Origin: Pseudomonadota bacterium
Lineage (GTDB): Bacteria > Pseudomonadota > Gammaproteobacteria > Steroidobacterales > Steroidobacteraceae
DNA length: 6,116 nt
Direction: 5' to 3'
Assembly: GCA_021781775.1 (NCBI GenBank)
Contig: JAJXWE010000115.1
Coordinates: 1 to 6,116, forward strand
Translations under genes and position numbers: made by a program
Shown here: one piece after another, positions 1-6,116 of the stretch
Layout: the number at the start of each line of letters is the position of its first letter
Numbering within the stretch: position 1 is the first letter of the stretch
Notes under the pieces: generated by a model
Databases searched by the model: none
Seen by the model: only the letters and a program-made list of their open reading frames with translations
What the model was told of the DNA's origin: nothing

Positions 1-243
1 CAGCAGGTCATGTTTGCTCATAAAAATCAGCGACTTATGCAAAATCCGGGCGCGGCCGGATTGGACAAGGAATATGAAATGCTGTTAGATGCGCTCGGTT
101 TTGAACCCGTGACCCACGACACCCTCGCGGTCCGATCAGGCCTGTTCGGCGAGGCGATGCCCTCGATGTTGCCGATGCCCGGGGTGCCGGAGCGTGTCAC
201 GCCATACCCCGGCGGCCGGCATGGCCGAATCGATCTTCACTGA
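1..243 (+). CDS. dprA: DprA (Smf) DNA-processing protein, C-terminal winged-helix fragment, possibly decaying
   Basis: The frame is open from the left edge to the TGA at 241-243 and gives 80 residues. From about residue 21 it reads like the DprA C-terminal winged-helix domain: LLDALGFEPV, then DTLAVRSGL, then PYPGGRHGRI, matching the usual pattern of helix, 'DxLxxRSGL' recognition region and 'PGGRYxR' end. DprA is a cytoplasmic protein that binds incoming single-stranded DNA and loads RecA during natural transformation; the winged helix is an accessory domain. Its position 12 bases before smg supports the call, since dprA-smg is a standard gammaproteobacterial pair. Two things are odd. The segment normally read as SSMLLxLELxGxV is here PSMLPMPGVPERV, with prolines and other changes in a conserved helix. 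The first 17 residues (codons in an AT-rich block) do not resemble the rest of the window in codon use. The Rossmann-fold DNA-binding domain is not in the window, so the fragment may be the intact end of a divergent dprA or the remnant of a broken one. Confidence 0.6.
   Translation, partial: QQVMFAHKNQRLMQNPGAAGLDKEYEMLLDALGFEPVTHDTLAVRSGLFGEAMPSMLPMPGVPERVTPYPGGRHGRIDLH
8..46. other. AT-rich block at the left edge
   Basis: Positions 10-45 hold 25 A/T of 36 bases, while the rest of the window is strongly G+C rich. The block falls where the variable linker between the two DprA domains would be, and the codons used across it (TTT, GCT, CAT, AAA, AAT, CTT, CAA) are rare elsewhere here. This could be an unusual linker, the outer end of an inserted element that cut dprA, or sequence near a contig edge. 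I cannot identify a transposon terminal repeat or a duplicated target site from one side alone. Confidence 0.3.
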
Positions 244-255
244 CTGCTTGATTCA

Positions 256-741
256 ATGACAACCGGCTGCGTTCTCGACGTACTGATCTACGTTTACGAC
301 CATTACATGATGTCGGACCCGGCCGAGGTCCCGGCCCGCGGCCAGATTTTCTCGGCTCTGGCGCGCAAGGGGTTCACGCTCGGGGAGGTCGCCGAGGCGA
401 TGGAGTGGCTCTCGGTGCTGGCCGCCAGATCCGAAGGCCCCGCGGCAGCCACGCCGGCCGCACGCGAGCGGGCCGTGCGGGTGTTCGCCGACGGGGAGCT
501 GTGGCGGCTCTCGGACGAGTGCCGCGGCTTCCTCACCCGGCTGGATCGCGACGGGGTACTCACCCCCGAGCAGCGCGAGCTGGTCATCGAGCGCACGCTG
601 GCGCTCGATGTAGTGGAGCCGACGCTCGAGCAGCTCAAGTGGGTGGTGCTCCTGGCGCTGTCCGTGCAGCCCGGGGAAGACGCCGCACTGGCGCGCTTCG
701 AGGCGTTGATGGCGAGTGAACGGCAGCTCGTGCGGCACTGA
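256..741 (+). CDS. smg: Smg family protein (DUF494), function unknown
   Basis: The product is a 161-residue, probably cytoplasmic and largely helical protein of the Smg/DUF494 family, whose E. coli member is about 157 residues. Family landmarks are clear: VLDVLIYVYDHYM at residues 6-18 (E. coli FDVLMYLFETY), CRGFL at 89-93, then VIERTLALD and LKWVVL around 110-132 (E. coli VIERVLALD and LKWVIL). There are no signal peptide or membrane segments. The biochemical role of Smg is not established; its link to dprA and topA hints at DNA metabolism but proves nothing. The ATG at 256 is the only credible start: the dprA stop at 241-243 is in the same frame, no other standard start lies between, and the next Met is inside the conserved N-terminal helix. 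No Shine-Dalgarno sequence is seen before it, so translation may be coupled to dprA termination 12 bases upstream. The whole protein looks intact. Confidence 0.93.
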   Translation: MTTGCVLDVLIYVYDHYMMSDPAEVPARGQIFSALARKGFTLGEVAEAMEWLSVLAARSEGPAAATPAARERAVRVFADGELWRLSDECRGFLTRLDRDGVLTPEQRELVIERTLALDVVEPTLEQLKWVVLLALSVQPGEDAALARFEALMASERQLVRH

Positions 742-757
742 TCGGACGCGAAATCAC

Positions 758-3325
758 ATGGCAGAAAATCTGGTCGTCGTCGAGTCGCCCGCCAAGGCAA
801 AGACCATCAAGAAATACCTGGGCAAGGATTTCGAGGTACTGGCCTCCTACGGGCATGTCCGCGATCTGGTGCCCAAGGAGGGTGCGGTCGATCCCGATCA
901 CGGCTACACCATGCGCTATCAGGTGCTGGAGAAGAACGAGCGTCATGTCGAGAGCATCGCCCGCGGGCTGAAGAAGTCCAAGGCGCTGTATCTGGCGACC
1001 GACCCGGACCGCGAGGGCGAGGCGATCGCCTGGCACTTGAAGGAGATCCTGCGCGAGCGCGGCGAGCTCGACGGCAAGACCGTGCACCGCGTCGTGTTTT
1101 ACGAGATCACGCGCAATGCGATCCGCGAGGCGGTGGAACGGCCGCGCGAGCTGTCACTCGACCTGGTCAACGCCCAGCAGGCGCGTCGCGCGCTCGATTA
1201 CCTGGTCGGCTTCAATCTCTCGCCACTGCTCTGGAAGAAGGTGCGCCGGGGCCTCTCGGCCGGCCGGGTACAAAGCCCGGCGCTGCGCATGATCTGCGAG
1301 CGCGAGGCTGAGATCGAGGCCTTCGTCGCGCGCGAGTACTGGACGCTCGATGGCGAAGGAGCCAGCACGAGCGCGAGCGCCCGCGCGCCCTTTCCTTTGA
1401 AGCTCCTCGAATATCGCGGCCGCAAGGTCGAGCAGTTCTCGTTCACCGACGAAACAACGGCGCGCGCGGTACAGAGCACCCTGCAGCAGGCCTGTGGGGC
1501 ACACGGCGACAGCGCGCACTTCGCGACGCCGGGACAGCTGCGGGTGCTCGCGGTGGACCGCAAGCAGCGACGGCGCAGCCCCGCCCCGCCGTTCACGACC
1601 TCGACGCTGCAGCAGGAAGCGGCGCGCAAGCTCGGCTTCAATGCCCGCCGCACCATGCGTCTGGCGCAGCAGCTCTACGAAGGCCTCGACCTCGGCGACG
1701 GCAACGTGGGACTCATCACCTACATGCGTACCGACTCGGTGTCGCTGGCGCAGGAGGCGGTGCAGGAGATTCGCGCCGTGGCCTCGCGGCTGTACGGCAA
1801 GGAGGAGGTCGCCGAGGAGCCGCGCGTCTTCAAGACCAAGTCGAAGAACGCCCAGGAGGCGCACGAGGCAATCCGGCCGACCTCCGCGGCGATCACGCCG
1901 GCGGACGTCGAGGGCCGGATCGACCATGATCTGTACCGGTTGTACGCGCTCATCTGGAAGCGAGCGGTTGCCTCGCAGATGGCCGTGGCGGTCTTCGACA
2001 CCGTGGCGGCCGACATGCTCGCCGGACCGGACGGACCGGAGCGTCACGTGCTGCGGGCCACTGGCTCGACGCTGATCAAACCGGGCTACATCTCCGTCTA
2101 CCAGGAAGGCACCGACGACGCCAAGGCCGACGAGGAGGATCACGCGCTGCCGCCGCTGCACGAGGGCGATCGGGTGGACCTGGTGGCGTTGAACGCCGCG
2201 CAGCACTTCACCGAGCCGCCCCCGCGCTACAGCGAGGCGTCGCTCGTCAAGGCCCTCGAGGAGCACGGCATCGGCCGGCCCTCGACGTATGCGGCCATCA
2301 TCTCGACGCTGCAGGACCGCGAGTACGTCGAGATGGACAACCGGCGATTCATCCCGACCGACATCGGCAAGATCGTCAACCGTTTCCTCACCGACCACTT
2401 CCACCGCTACGTCGAGTATGGCTTCACGGCGGCCATGGAGGACGAGCTCGATGCAGTCTCGCGCGGCGAGGAGACCTGGACCGCGCCGCTTGAGAAATTC
2501 TGGAAGCCGTTCATTCACCAGGTGGAGCAGACCGAGAAGAACGTCACGCGCGAGCAGGTCGCGCAGGCGCGCGAGCTCGGCACCGACCCGGGGAGCGGCA
2601 AACCGGTGAGCGTGCGCATGGGCCGCTTCGGACCGTTCGTGCAGATCGGAACAAAGGATGACGCCGAGAAGCCGCGGTTTGCCGGTTTGCGCCCGGGGCA
2701 GAAGATGGATGCGATCAACCTCGAGCAGGCCATGGAGCTGTTCAAGCTGCCGCGCACGCTCGGGACGACGGCCGAGGGCGAGACCGTGGTCGCGAACGTC
2801 GGGCGCTTCGGCCCCTATGTGAAGTACGGCAGCAAGTACGTCTCGCTGAAGGAGGACGACCCGTACACCGTGACCCTGGAGCGGGCACTCGAGGTGATCC
2901 GCCTGAAACAGGAGGCGGATGCCAACCGCATCATCCACGACTTCGGCACCGACAACATTCAGGTGCTCAACGGTCGCTACGGGCCGTATGTCACCGACGG
3001 CAGCAAGAACGCCAAGATCCCCAAGGACCGCGAGCCGAAGTCGCTCAGCCTGGACGAATGTCGTACGCTGCTCGCTAACGCACCCGCACGCGGCCGCGGC
3101 CGCTTCGGGCGTGGCGCTGCCAAGCGCGGCGCAGGGGCTCGCCGCAGCGCGCCCGCCGCGGCACCAACCCCGCCTGAGCCCGCAGCTGCGCCAGCGCGCA
3201 AGGCGCCGGCGGCTCGCGTCCGCGCCACGGCGCCGGCTGCCGCGGCAAAGACCCGCGCACGCGCGCCGGGCAAGAGCGCCAAGAGCGCCGCAAAGCCCGC
3301 ACGCCGGACCCGCTCGACCCAGTGA
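758..3325 (+). CDS. topA: DNA topoisomerase I (type IA), omega protein
   Basis: This 855-residue enzyme relaxes negatively supercoiled DNA by cutting one strand through a 5'-phosphotyrosine link. The TOPRIM domain opens the protein: ESPAKAK at residues 9-15 supplies the catalytic Glu9 and Lys13, and DPDRE at 82-86 the metal-binding acids. LSAGRVQS lies at 166-173, PPFTTSTLQQEA at about 277-288, the catalytic ITYMRTDS with Tyr322 (E. coli Tyr319), HEAIRPT at 369-375 and the TOPO-IA signature YSEASLV to GIGRPSTYA at 491-512. The C-terminal part has no Cys4 zinc ribbons (only scattered cysteines occur in the protein). Instead it carries repeats centred on GRFGPF (622), GRFGPY (682) and GRYGPY (739), as in mycobacterial-type Topo_C repeats, and then an Ala/Arg/Lys/Pro-rich tail from about 775 to the end. 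I chose the ATG at 758 because the family begins MxxxLVVVESPAKAK; the frame is open back to an ATG at 716, but that part overlaps smg and has no family match. The start lies 16 bases after smg with only a weak GGA-type ribosome site, suggesting cotranscription. Confidence 0.97.
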   Translation: MAENLVVVESPAKAKTIKKYLGKDFEVLASYGHVRDLVPKEGAVDPDHGYTMRYQVLEKNERHVESIARGLKKSKALYLATDPDREGEAIAWHLKEILRERGELDGKTVHRVVFYEITRNAIREAVERPRELSLDLVNAQQARRALDYLVGFNLSPLLWKKVRRGLSAGRVQSPALRMICEREAEIEAFVAREYWTLDGEGASTSASARAPFPLKLLEYRGRKVEQFSFTDETTARAVQSTLQQACGAHGDSAHFATPGQLRVLAVDRKQRRRSPAPPFTTSTLQQEAARKLGFNARRTMRLAQQLYEGLDLGDGNVGLITYMRTDSVSLAQEAVQEIRAVASRLYGKEEVAEEPRVFKTKSKNAQEAHEAIRPTSAAITPADVEGRIDHDLYRLYALIWKRAVASQMAVAVFDTVAADMLAGPDGPERHVLRATGSTLIKPGYISVYQEGTDDAKADEEDHALPPLHEGDRVDLVALNAAQHFTEPPPRYSEASLVKALEEHGIGRPSTYAAIISTLQDREYVEMDNRRFIPTDIGKIVNRFLTDHFHRYVEYGFTAAMEDELDAVSRGEETWTAPLEKFWKPFIHQVEQTEKNVTREQVAQARELGTDPGSGKPVSVRMGRFGPFVQIGTKDDAEKPRFAGLRPGQKMDAINLEQAMELFKLPRTLGTTAEGETVVANVGRFGPYVKYGSKYVSLKEDDPYTVTLERALEVIRLKQEADANRIIHDFGTDNIQVLNGRYGPYVTDGSKNAKIPKDREPKSLSLDECRTLLANAPARGRGRFGRGAAKRGAGARRSAPAAAPTPPEPAAAPARKAPAARVRATAPAAAAKTRARAPGKSAKSAAKPARRTRSTQ
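3076..3322 (+). repeat. Low-complexity basic tail coding region of topA
   Basis: About 80 codons at the 3' end of topA encode almost only Ala, Arg, Lys, Pro, Gly and Ser. The DNA holds a GGCCGC tandem (near 3090-3102) and two exact adjacent copies of AAGAGCGCC at 3272-3280 and 3281-3289, reading KSAKSA. Lys/Arg-rich tails on bacterial topoisomerase I are known to contact DNA or partner proteins and to vary in length between relatives; that this tail does so is an inference from its charge. Confidence 0.7.
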
Positions 3326-3356
3326 CCCGAGTACCGGCACACCTGACGGGCAGCTC

Positions 3357-4703
3357 TTGAGCGCATTCGATCTCATCGTCATCGGCGGCGGCAGCGGCGG
3401 CCTCGCCGCGGCACAGCGCGCCGCCGAATACGGCGCGAAGGTGGCGCTCCTGGAGTCGCACCGCCTCGGCGGCACGTGCGTGAACGTCGGGTGCGTGCCC
3501 AAAAAGGTCATGTGGTACGCGGCCGACCTGGCCGAAGGCCTGCGCGAGGCAGGCGGCTACGGCTTCGCGCTGACCTCGGACGCGCACGACTGGCGACTGC
3601 TCAAGGACAAGCGCGACGCCTACATCGAGCGGCTCAACGGCATCTATGCGGCCAATCTGGCCACGCGCGGCGTGACGCTCATCCGTGCGCGCGCCGCGTT
3701 TGCGGACCGCAGCACGGTGATCGCCGGCGCCGAGCGCCTCAGCGCCCCGCACATCATCATCGCCACGGGCGGACGCGCCGTGCTGCCCGGCATTCCCGGT
3801 GCCGCACAGGGCATCACGTCGGACGGGTTCTTCGAGCTCTCGGTCCGGCCGCGGCGGGTTGCGGTGATCGGCAGCGGCTACATCGCGGTCGAGCTGGCGG
3901 GTATCTTCGCGTCGCTCGGTTCGAGCGTCGCGCTGGTGCTGCGCACCGGGTCCGCGCTGAAGCAATTCGACGCCATGCTCGGGGATTCGATGCTGAAGAT
4001 CCTCGCCGAGGCGGGTGTTGCGATTCACCAGCAGGCCGTGCCGGCCGCCCTCGAGGGCGAGCCGCACGAGCTGACGCTCCTGACGCGTGACGGACGGCGG
4101 TTCGGACCGTTCGACTGTGTCCTGTGGGCGGTCGGCCGCGCCAGCGCGGTCGCGGACCTGAATCTGCCGGCCGCCGGCGTCGCCTGTGACGCGGAGGGCT
4201 TCATCCAGACTGACCGGTACCAGGTCACCAGCGCGGCGGGCATTTACGCCATCGGCGATGTGACCGGGCGGGCCCAGCTCACGCCGGTGGCGATCGCCGC
4301 CGGGCGCCGTCTGAGCGATCGGCTGTTCGGCGGCCAGCCCGACCGATATCTCGATTATCACAACATCCCGACCGTGGTGTTCGGCCATCCGCCGATCGGC
4401 ACGGTGGGATTGACCGAGCAGGCGGCCCGCGAGAACTACGGCGACAGCAACGTCGCGGTATTCAAATCGAGTTTCGTGCCCATGTACCACGCCATGACCG
4501 ACCACAAGCCGCGCTGCGACATGAAGCTCGTGACGGTCGGGCCCGAACGGCGCGTGGTGGGCGTGCACGTCATCGGTCCGGGAGCGGACGAGATGATGCA
4601 GGGCTTCGCGGTGGCCGTGCGCATGGGCGCGACCAAGGCCGATTTCGACGACACGGTGGCCATTCACCCCACCAGCGCCGAGGAGTTGGTCACGATGCGT
4701 TGA
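3357..4703 (+). CDS. gor: Glutathione-disulfide reductase
   Basis: This cytoplasmic flavoenzyme reduces glutathione disulfide to glutathione with NAD(P)H and keeps the thiol pool reduced. It has 448 residues if started at the TTG at 3357; E. coli Gor has 450. In order it shows the FAD-binding GGGSGG at 10-15, Arg21 where E. coli has a glutathione-contacting Arg, the redox disulfide in GGTCVNVGCVPKK (Cys41 and Cys46), the nucleotide-binding GSGYIAVELAG at 172-182, the second FAD motif YAIGDV at 297-302, and the dimer-interface catalytic pair His437/Glu442 in HPTSAEEL. The C-terminal VTMR is identical to E. coli. Glutathione reductase is preferred over trypanothione, mercuric or lipoamide reductases because of the NVGCVPKKVMWYAA context and end-to-end match. 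The start is inferred: the frame is open far upstream inside topA but has no ATG or GTG near the proper N-terminus, and TTG gives MSAFDLIVIGGG. It follows topA by 31 bases with no clear terminator between, so it may share the topA transcript. Confidence 0.96.
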   Translation: MSAFDLIVIGGGSGGLAAAQRAAEYGAKVALLESHRLGGTCVNVGCVPKKVMWYAADLAEGLREAGGYGFALTSDAHDWRLLKDKRDAYIERLNGIYAANLATRGVTLIRARAAFADRSTVIAGAERLSAPHIIIATGGRAVLPGIPGAAQGITSDGFFELSVRPRRVAVIGSGYIAVELAGIFASLGSSVALVLRTGSALKQFDAMLGDSMLKILAEAGVAIHQQAVPAALEGEPHELTLLTRDGRRFGPFDCVLWAVGRASAVADLNLPAAGVACDAEGFIQTDRYQVTSAAGIYAIGDVTGRAQLTPVAIAAGRRLSDRLFGGQPDRYLDYHNIPTVVFGHPPIGTVGLTEQAARENYGDSNVAVFKSSFVPMYHAMTDHKPRCDMKLVTVGPERRVVGVHVIGPGADEMMQGFAVAVRMGATKADFDDTVAIHPTSAEELVTMR

Positions 4704-4704
4704 A

Positions 4705-4718
4705 CGGGCCGGAGCCCG
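4705..4718 (+). terminator. Small hairpin just after gor, weak terminator candidate
   Basis: CGGGC at 4705-4709 pairs with GCCCG at 4714-4718 around a CGGA loop, starting one base after the gor stop codon. The stem is only five base pairs and is followed by CTTGAAG, not a T-run, so it is not a convincing intrinsic terminator. It may slow or protect the 3' end of the gor message. Confidence 0.2.
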
Positions 4719-4728
4719 CTTGAAGCAG

Positions 4729-4756
4729 TTGCGCCGGCACGCCGCTCGGGCAGAAT
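4729..4756 (+). promoter_or_regulatory. Candidate sigma-70 promoter for prlC
   Basis: A TTGCGC (4729-4734) and a CAGAAT (4751-4756) are separated by 16 bases. They match the -35 and -10 consensus at 3 and 4 of 6 positions. Transcription would start about seven bases after the -10 box, at or next to the A of the prlC ATG at 4764, giving a leaderless message. The 60-base gap, the largest between genes here, and the absence of a Shine-Dalgarno sequence agree with this. It is a by-eye call in G+C-rich DNA. Confidence 0.35.
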
Positions 4757-4763
4757 GGCCCGC

Positions 4764-6116
4764 ATGGACAACCCACTGCTCACTCAGGATCCGCTGCCCC
4801 CTTTCCCGCGCATCGGCGCTGCCGACGTCGAGCCTGGCGTGCGGGCGCTGCTGACCGAGGCGCGCGCCGAAATCGACGGCATCGCTGCCAGCGGGCAGCC
4901 GTCATTCACCACGGTGGTCGAGCCGCTCGAGGATCTACTCCATCGGGTTGCGCGCGTATGGTCACCGGTGAGCCACCTCAACGCCGTGCTCAATTCCGAG
5001 CCGCTGCGCACCGCCTACAACGCCTGTTTGCCGCTGCTGTCGGCCTATCAGACCGACCTTGCGCAGAACGAGTCGCTATATCAGGCGTACCGCAGCATCG
5101 AGGCGCGCGAAGGCGCGAGCCTCGATCCGGTGCGCCACCGCGTCATCGCGCACGCGCTGCAGGAGTTCACCCTGGCCGGGGTCGGGCTGGCGCGCGCGAG
5201 CAAGGAGCAATTCAAGCAGGTGATGCTCGAGCTCACCCAGCTGCAGGCCAAATTCGAGGAGAACGTGCTCGACGCCACCAACGCGTGGAGTCACCACGTC
5301 ACCGATCAGGCGCAGCTGCGCGGCCTGAACGACGTCGTGGTCGAGCAGGCCCGGCGCCGCGCACATGAGAAGGGGTTGGAGGGCTGGCTGCTGACGCTGG
5401 ACCAGCCAACCTATATCGCGGTGGTGACCGACGCCGAAGCCCGGGAGCTGCGCGGCGAGTTCTATCGCGCCTGGAGCACGCGCGCCTCCGATCAGGGGCC
5501 GCAGGCCGGCCGCTGGGACAATGCGCCGATCATCGAGCAGATCCTCGCCAAACGGCACGAAGCGGCACGCATCCTCGGCTTCGAGAATTTCGCCGATTAC
5601 GCCCTCGCCAAGCGAATGGCGCGCACCCGGGGCGAAGTCATGGGGTTCCTCGAGGAGCTCGCGCGCGCGGGCCGGCCCGCCGCCGAGCTTGAATTCGCCG
5701 AACTGGAAGCGTTCGCGGGGCATCGGCTCGAGGCCTGGGATCTGGCCTTCTACGCCGAGCGACTGCAGAAGCAGCGCTACGCGGTGTCCCAGGAGGAGCT
5801 GCGGCCGTACTTCCCGCTGCCGCGCGTGCTGGCCGGCCTGTTCGAGGTCGCCGAGCGGCTGTTCGGGGTGCGCATCGAGGAGCGCTCCGGAGCCCCGGTG
5901 TGGCACCCGGATGTGCGCTATTTCGAGATCCACGCCGGCGGCCGACCGGTCGGCAGCTTTTACCTGGACGCCTATGCGCGCCCGCACAAGCGCAGCGGGG
6001 CATGGATGGACGAGTGCGTCGGACGCAAGCACCTGGCGAGCGGGGATGCACTGCCGGTGGCCTACTTGGTATTGAACGTCCTGCCGCCCGGGCAGGATCG
6101 CCCGGCGCTGTTGACG
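4764..6116 (+). CDS. prlC: Oligopeptidase A (M3 family zinc peptidase), N-terminal two thirds; cut by the window edge
   Basis: The frame runs 451 codons from the ATG at 4764 to the last base without a stop. Oligopeptidase A is a cytoplasmic zinc endopeptidase of the thimet oligopeptidase family that degrades short peptides, including cleaved signal peptides; the E. coli protein has about 680 residues. The match to E. coli PrlC is continuous: MDNPLL (E. coli MTNPLL), SPVSHLN ending at residue 73, NVLDAT at 167-172, RASDQGP, the WDN that follows, GFENFADYALA, WHPDVRYFE from 380, GSFYLD at 397-402 and GAWMDECVG from about 412. The window ends at a PALLT segment, immediately before where the HEFGH zinc-binding motif is expected, so the catalytic residues cannot be inspected. 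An in-frame ATG at 4755 would give MARMDNPLL; 4764 is chosen because it aligns with the family N-terminus and sits at the likely transcript start. The gene follows gor by 60 bases; gor and prlC are also close neighbours in E. coli. Confidence 0.95.
   Translation, partial: MDNPLLTQDPLPPFPRIGAADVEPGVRALLTEARAEIDGIAASGQPSFTTVVEPLEDLLHRVARVWSPVSHLNAVLNSEPLRTAYNACLPLLSAYQTDLAQNESLYQAYRSIEAREGASLDPVRHRVIAHALQEFTLAGVGLARASKEQFKQVMLELTQLQAKFEENVLDATNAWSHHVTDQAQLRGLNDVVVEQARRRAHEKGLEGWLLTLDQPTYIAVVTDAEARELRGEFYRAWSTRASDQGPQAGRWDNAPIIEQILAKRHEAARILGFENFADYALAKRMARTRGEVMGFLEELARAGRPAAELEFAELEAFAGHRLEAWDLAFYAERLQKQRYAVSQEELRPYFPLPRVLAGLFEVAERLFGVRIEERSGAPVWHPDVRYFEIHAGGRPVGSFYLDAYARPHKRSGAWMDECVGRKHLASGDALPVAYLVLNVLPPGQDRPALLT

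Noticed and set aside
13..41. Promoter in the AT-rich block (TTTGCT, 17 bases, TATGCA)
   Set aside because: Both boxes are poor matches and A/T-rich sequence gives such hits by chance; no gene start follows at a sensible distance other than an internal Met of the dprA frame.
716..757. An upstream ATG that would extend TopA by 14 residues
   Set aside because: It overlaps the end of smg and the added residues have no family match; the ATG at 758 gives the canonical TopA N-terminus.
3326..3350. CCCG...CGGG inverted repeat between topA and gor as a terminator
   Set aside because: Only four base pairs with a 17-base loop and no T-run, which is expected by chance in G+C-rich DNA.
2919..3356. An N-terminal extension of Gor of 146 residues read through the 3' part of topA
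   Set aside because: The translated part is low-complexity Arg/Ala/Ser/Pro from an alternate reading of topA, and Gor proteins start a few residues before GGGSGG.
1154..3511. A very long antisense open frame (785 codons, minus strand) opposite topA
   Set aside because: It mirrors the G+C-biased codons of topA and has no recognisable domain; its product is rich in Arg, Leu, Ala and Val in a mirrored pattern. The sense frame is a clear full-length topoisomerase.
3075..4667. A 530-codon antisense open frame opposite gor
   Set aside because: Same effect: a shadow of a G+C-rich gene with no family resemblance, fully covered by a well-supported gor.
5076..6032. A 318-codon antisense open frame opposite prlC
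   Set aside because: Shadow frame; the sense strand matches PrlC continuously along its length.
1..6116. CRISPR arrays, tRNA/rRNA genes, complete insertion sequences, toxin-antitoxin or defence genes
   Set aside because: No regularly spaced repeats, RNA gene signatures, transposase motifs or unexplained coding gaps were seen; the five genes account for nearly all of the sequence.

Overview
The window is a G+C-rich (by eye about two thirds G+C) stretch of bacterial chromosome carrying five genes, all on the + strand and tightly packed: the 3' end of dprA, smg (DUF494), topA, gor and the 5' two thirds of prlC. All are housekeeping or widely conserved families. The dprA-smg-topA order, the Smg family itself and the close match of Gor and PrlC to their E. 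coli counterparts point to a gammaproteobacterium. The high G+C content and a TopA with repeat-type C-terminal domains suggest the Xanthomonadales/Nevskiales/Steroidobacterales side of the class. That placement is an inference; there is no rRNA here to settle it.

Layout. Positions 1-243 encode the C-terminal winged-helix part of DprA. It begins in an AT-rich block at about 10-45 and carries unusual substitutions in its most conserved helix, so dprA may be decaying or interrupted just upstream. After 12 bases comes smg (256-741), then 16 bases, then topA (758-3325), a full-length type IA topoisomerase with no zinc-finger cysteines, three GR[FY]GP[FY] repeats and an 80-residue Ala/Arg/Lys-rich tail. 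After 31 bases comes gor (3357-4703), glutathione reductase, apparently starting at TTG. A 60-base gap with a small hairpin and a plausible promoter precedes prlC (4764 to the window edge), oligopeptidase A, which is cut just before its HEFGH zinc site.

How they fit together. dprA, smg and topA form a common gammaproteobacterial DNA-metabolism cluster, probably cotranscribed. gor (thiol redox balance) is close enough to be read from the same transcript. prlC (degradation of peptides and cleaved signal peptides) probably has its own promoter, which may give a leaderless mRNA. None of the starts has a strong Shine-Dalgarno sequence.

I searched for mobile elements, CRISPR arrays, RNA genes, toxin/defence modules and hidden small genes and found nothing convincing. 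I do not think this window holds an undescribed system. The points most worth a second look are the odd left edge and decayed-looking DprA end, the possible leaderless prlC start, and the TopA C-terminal architecture.
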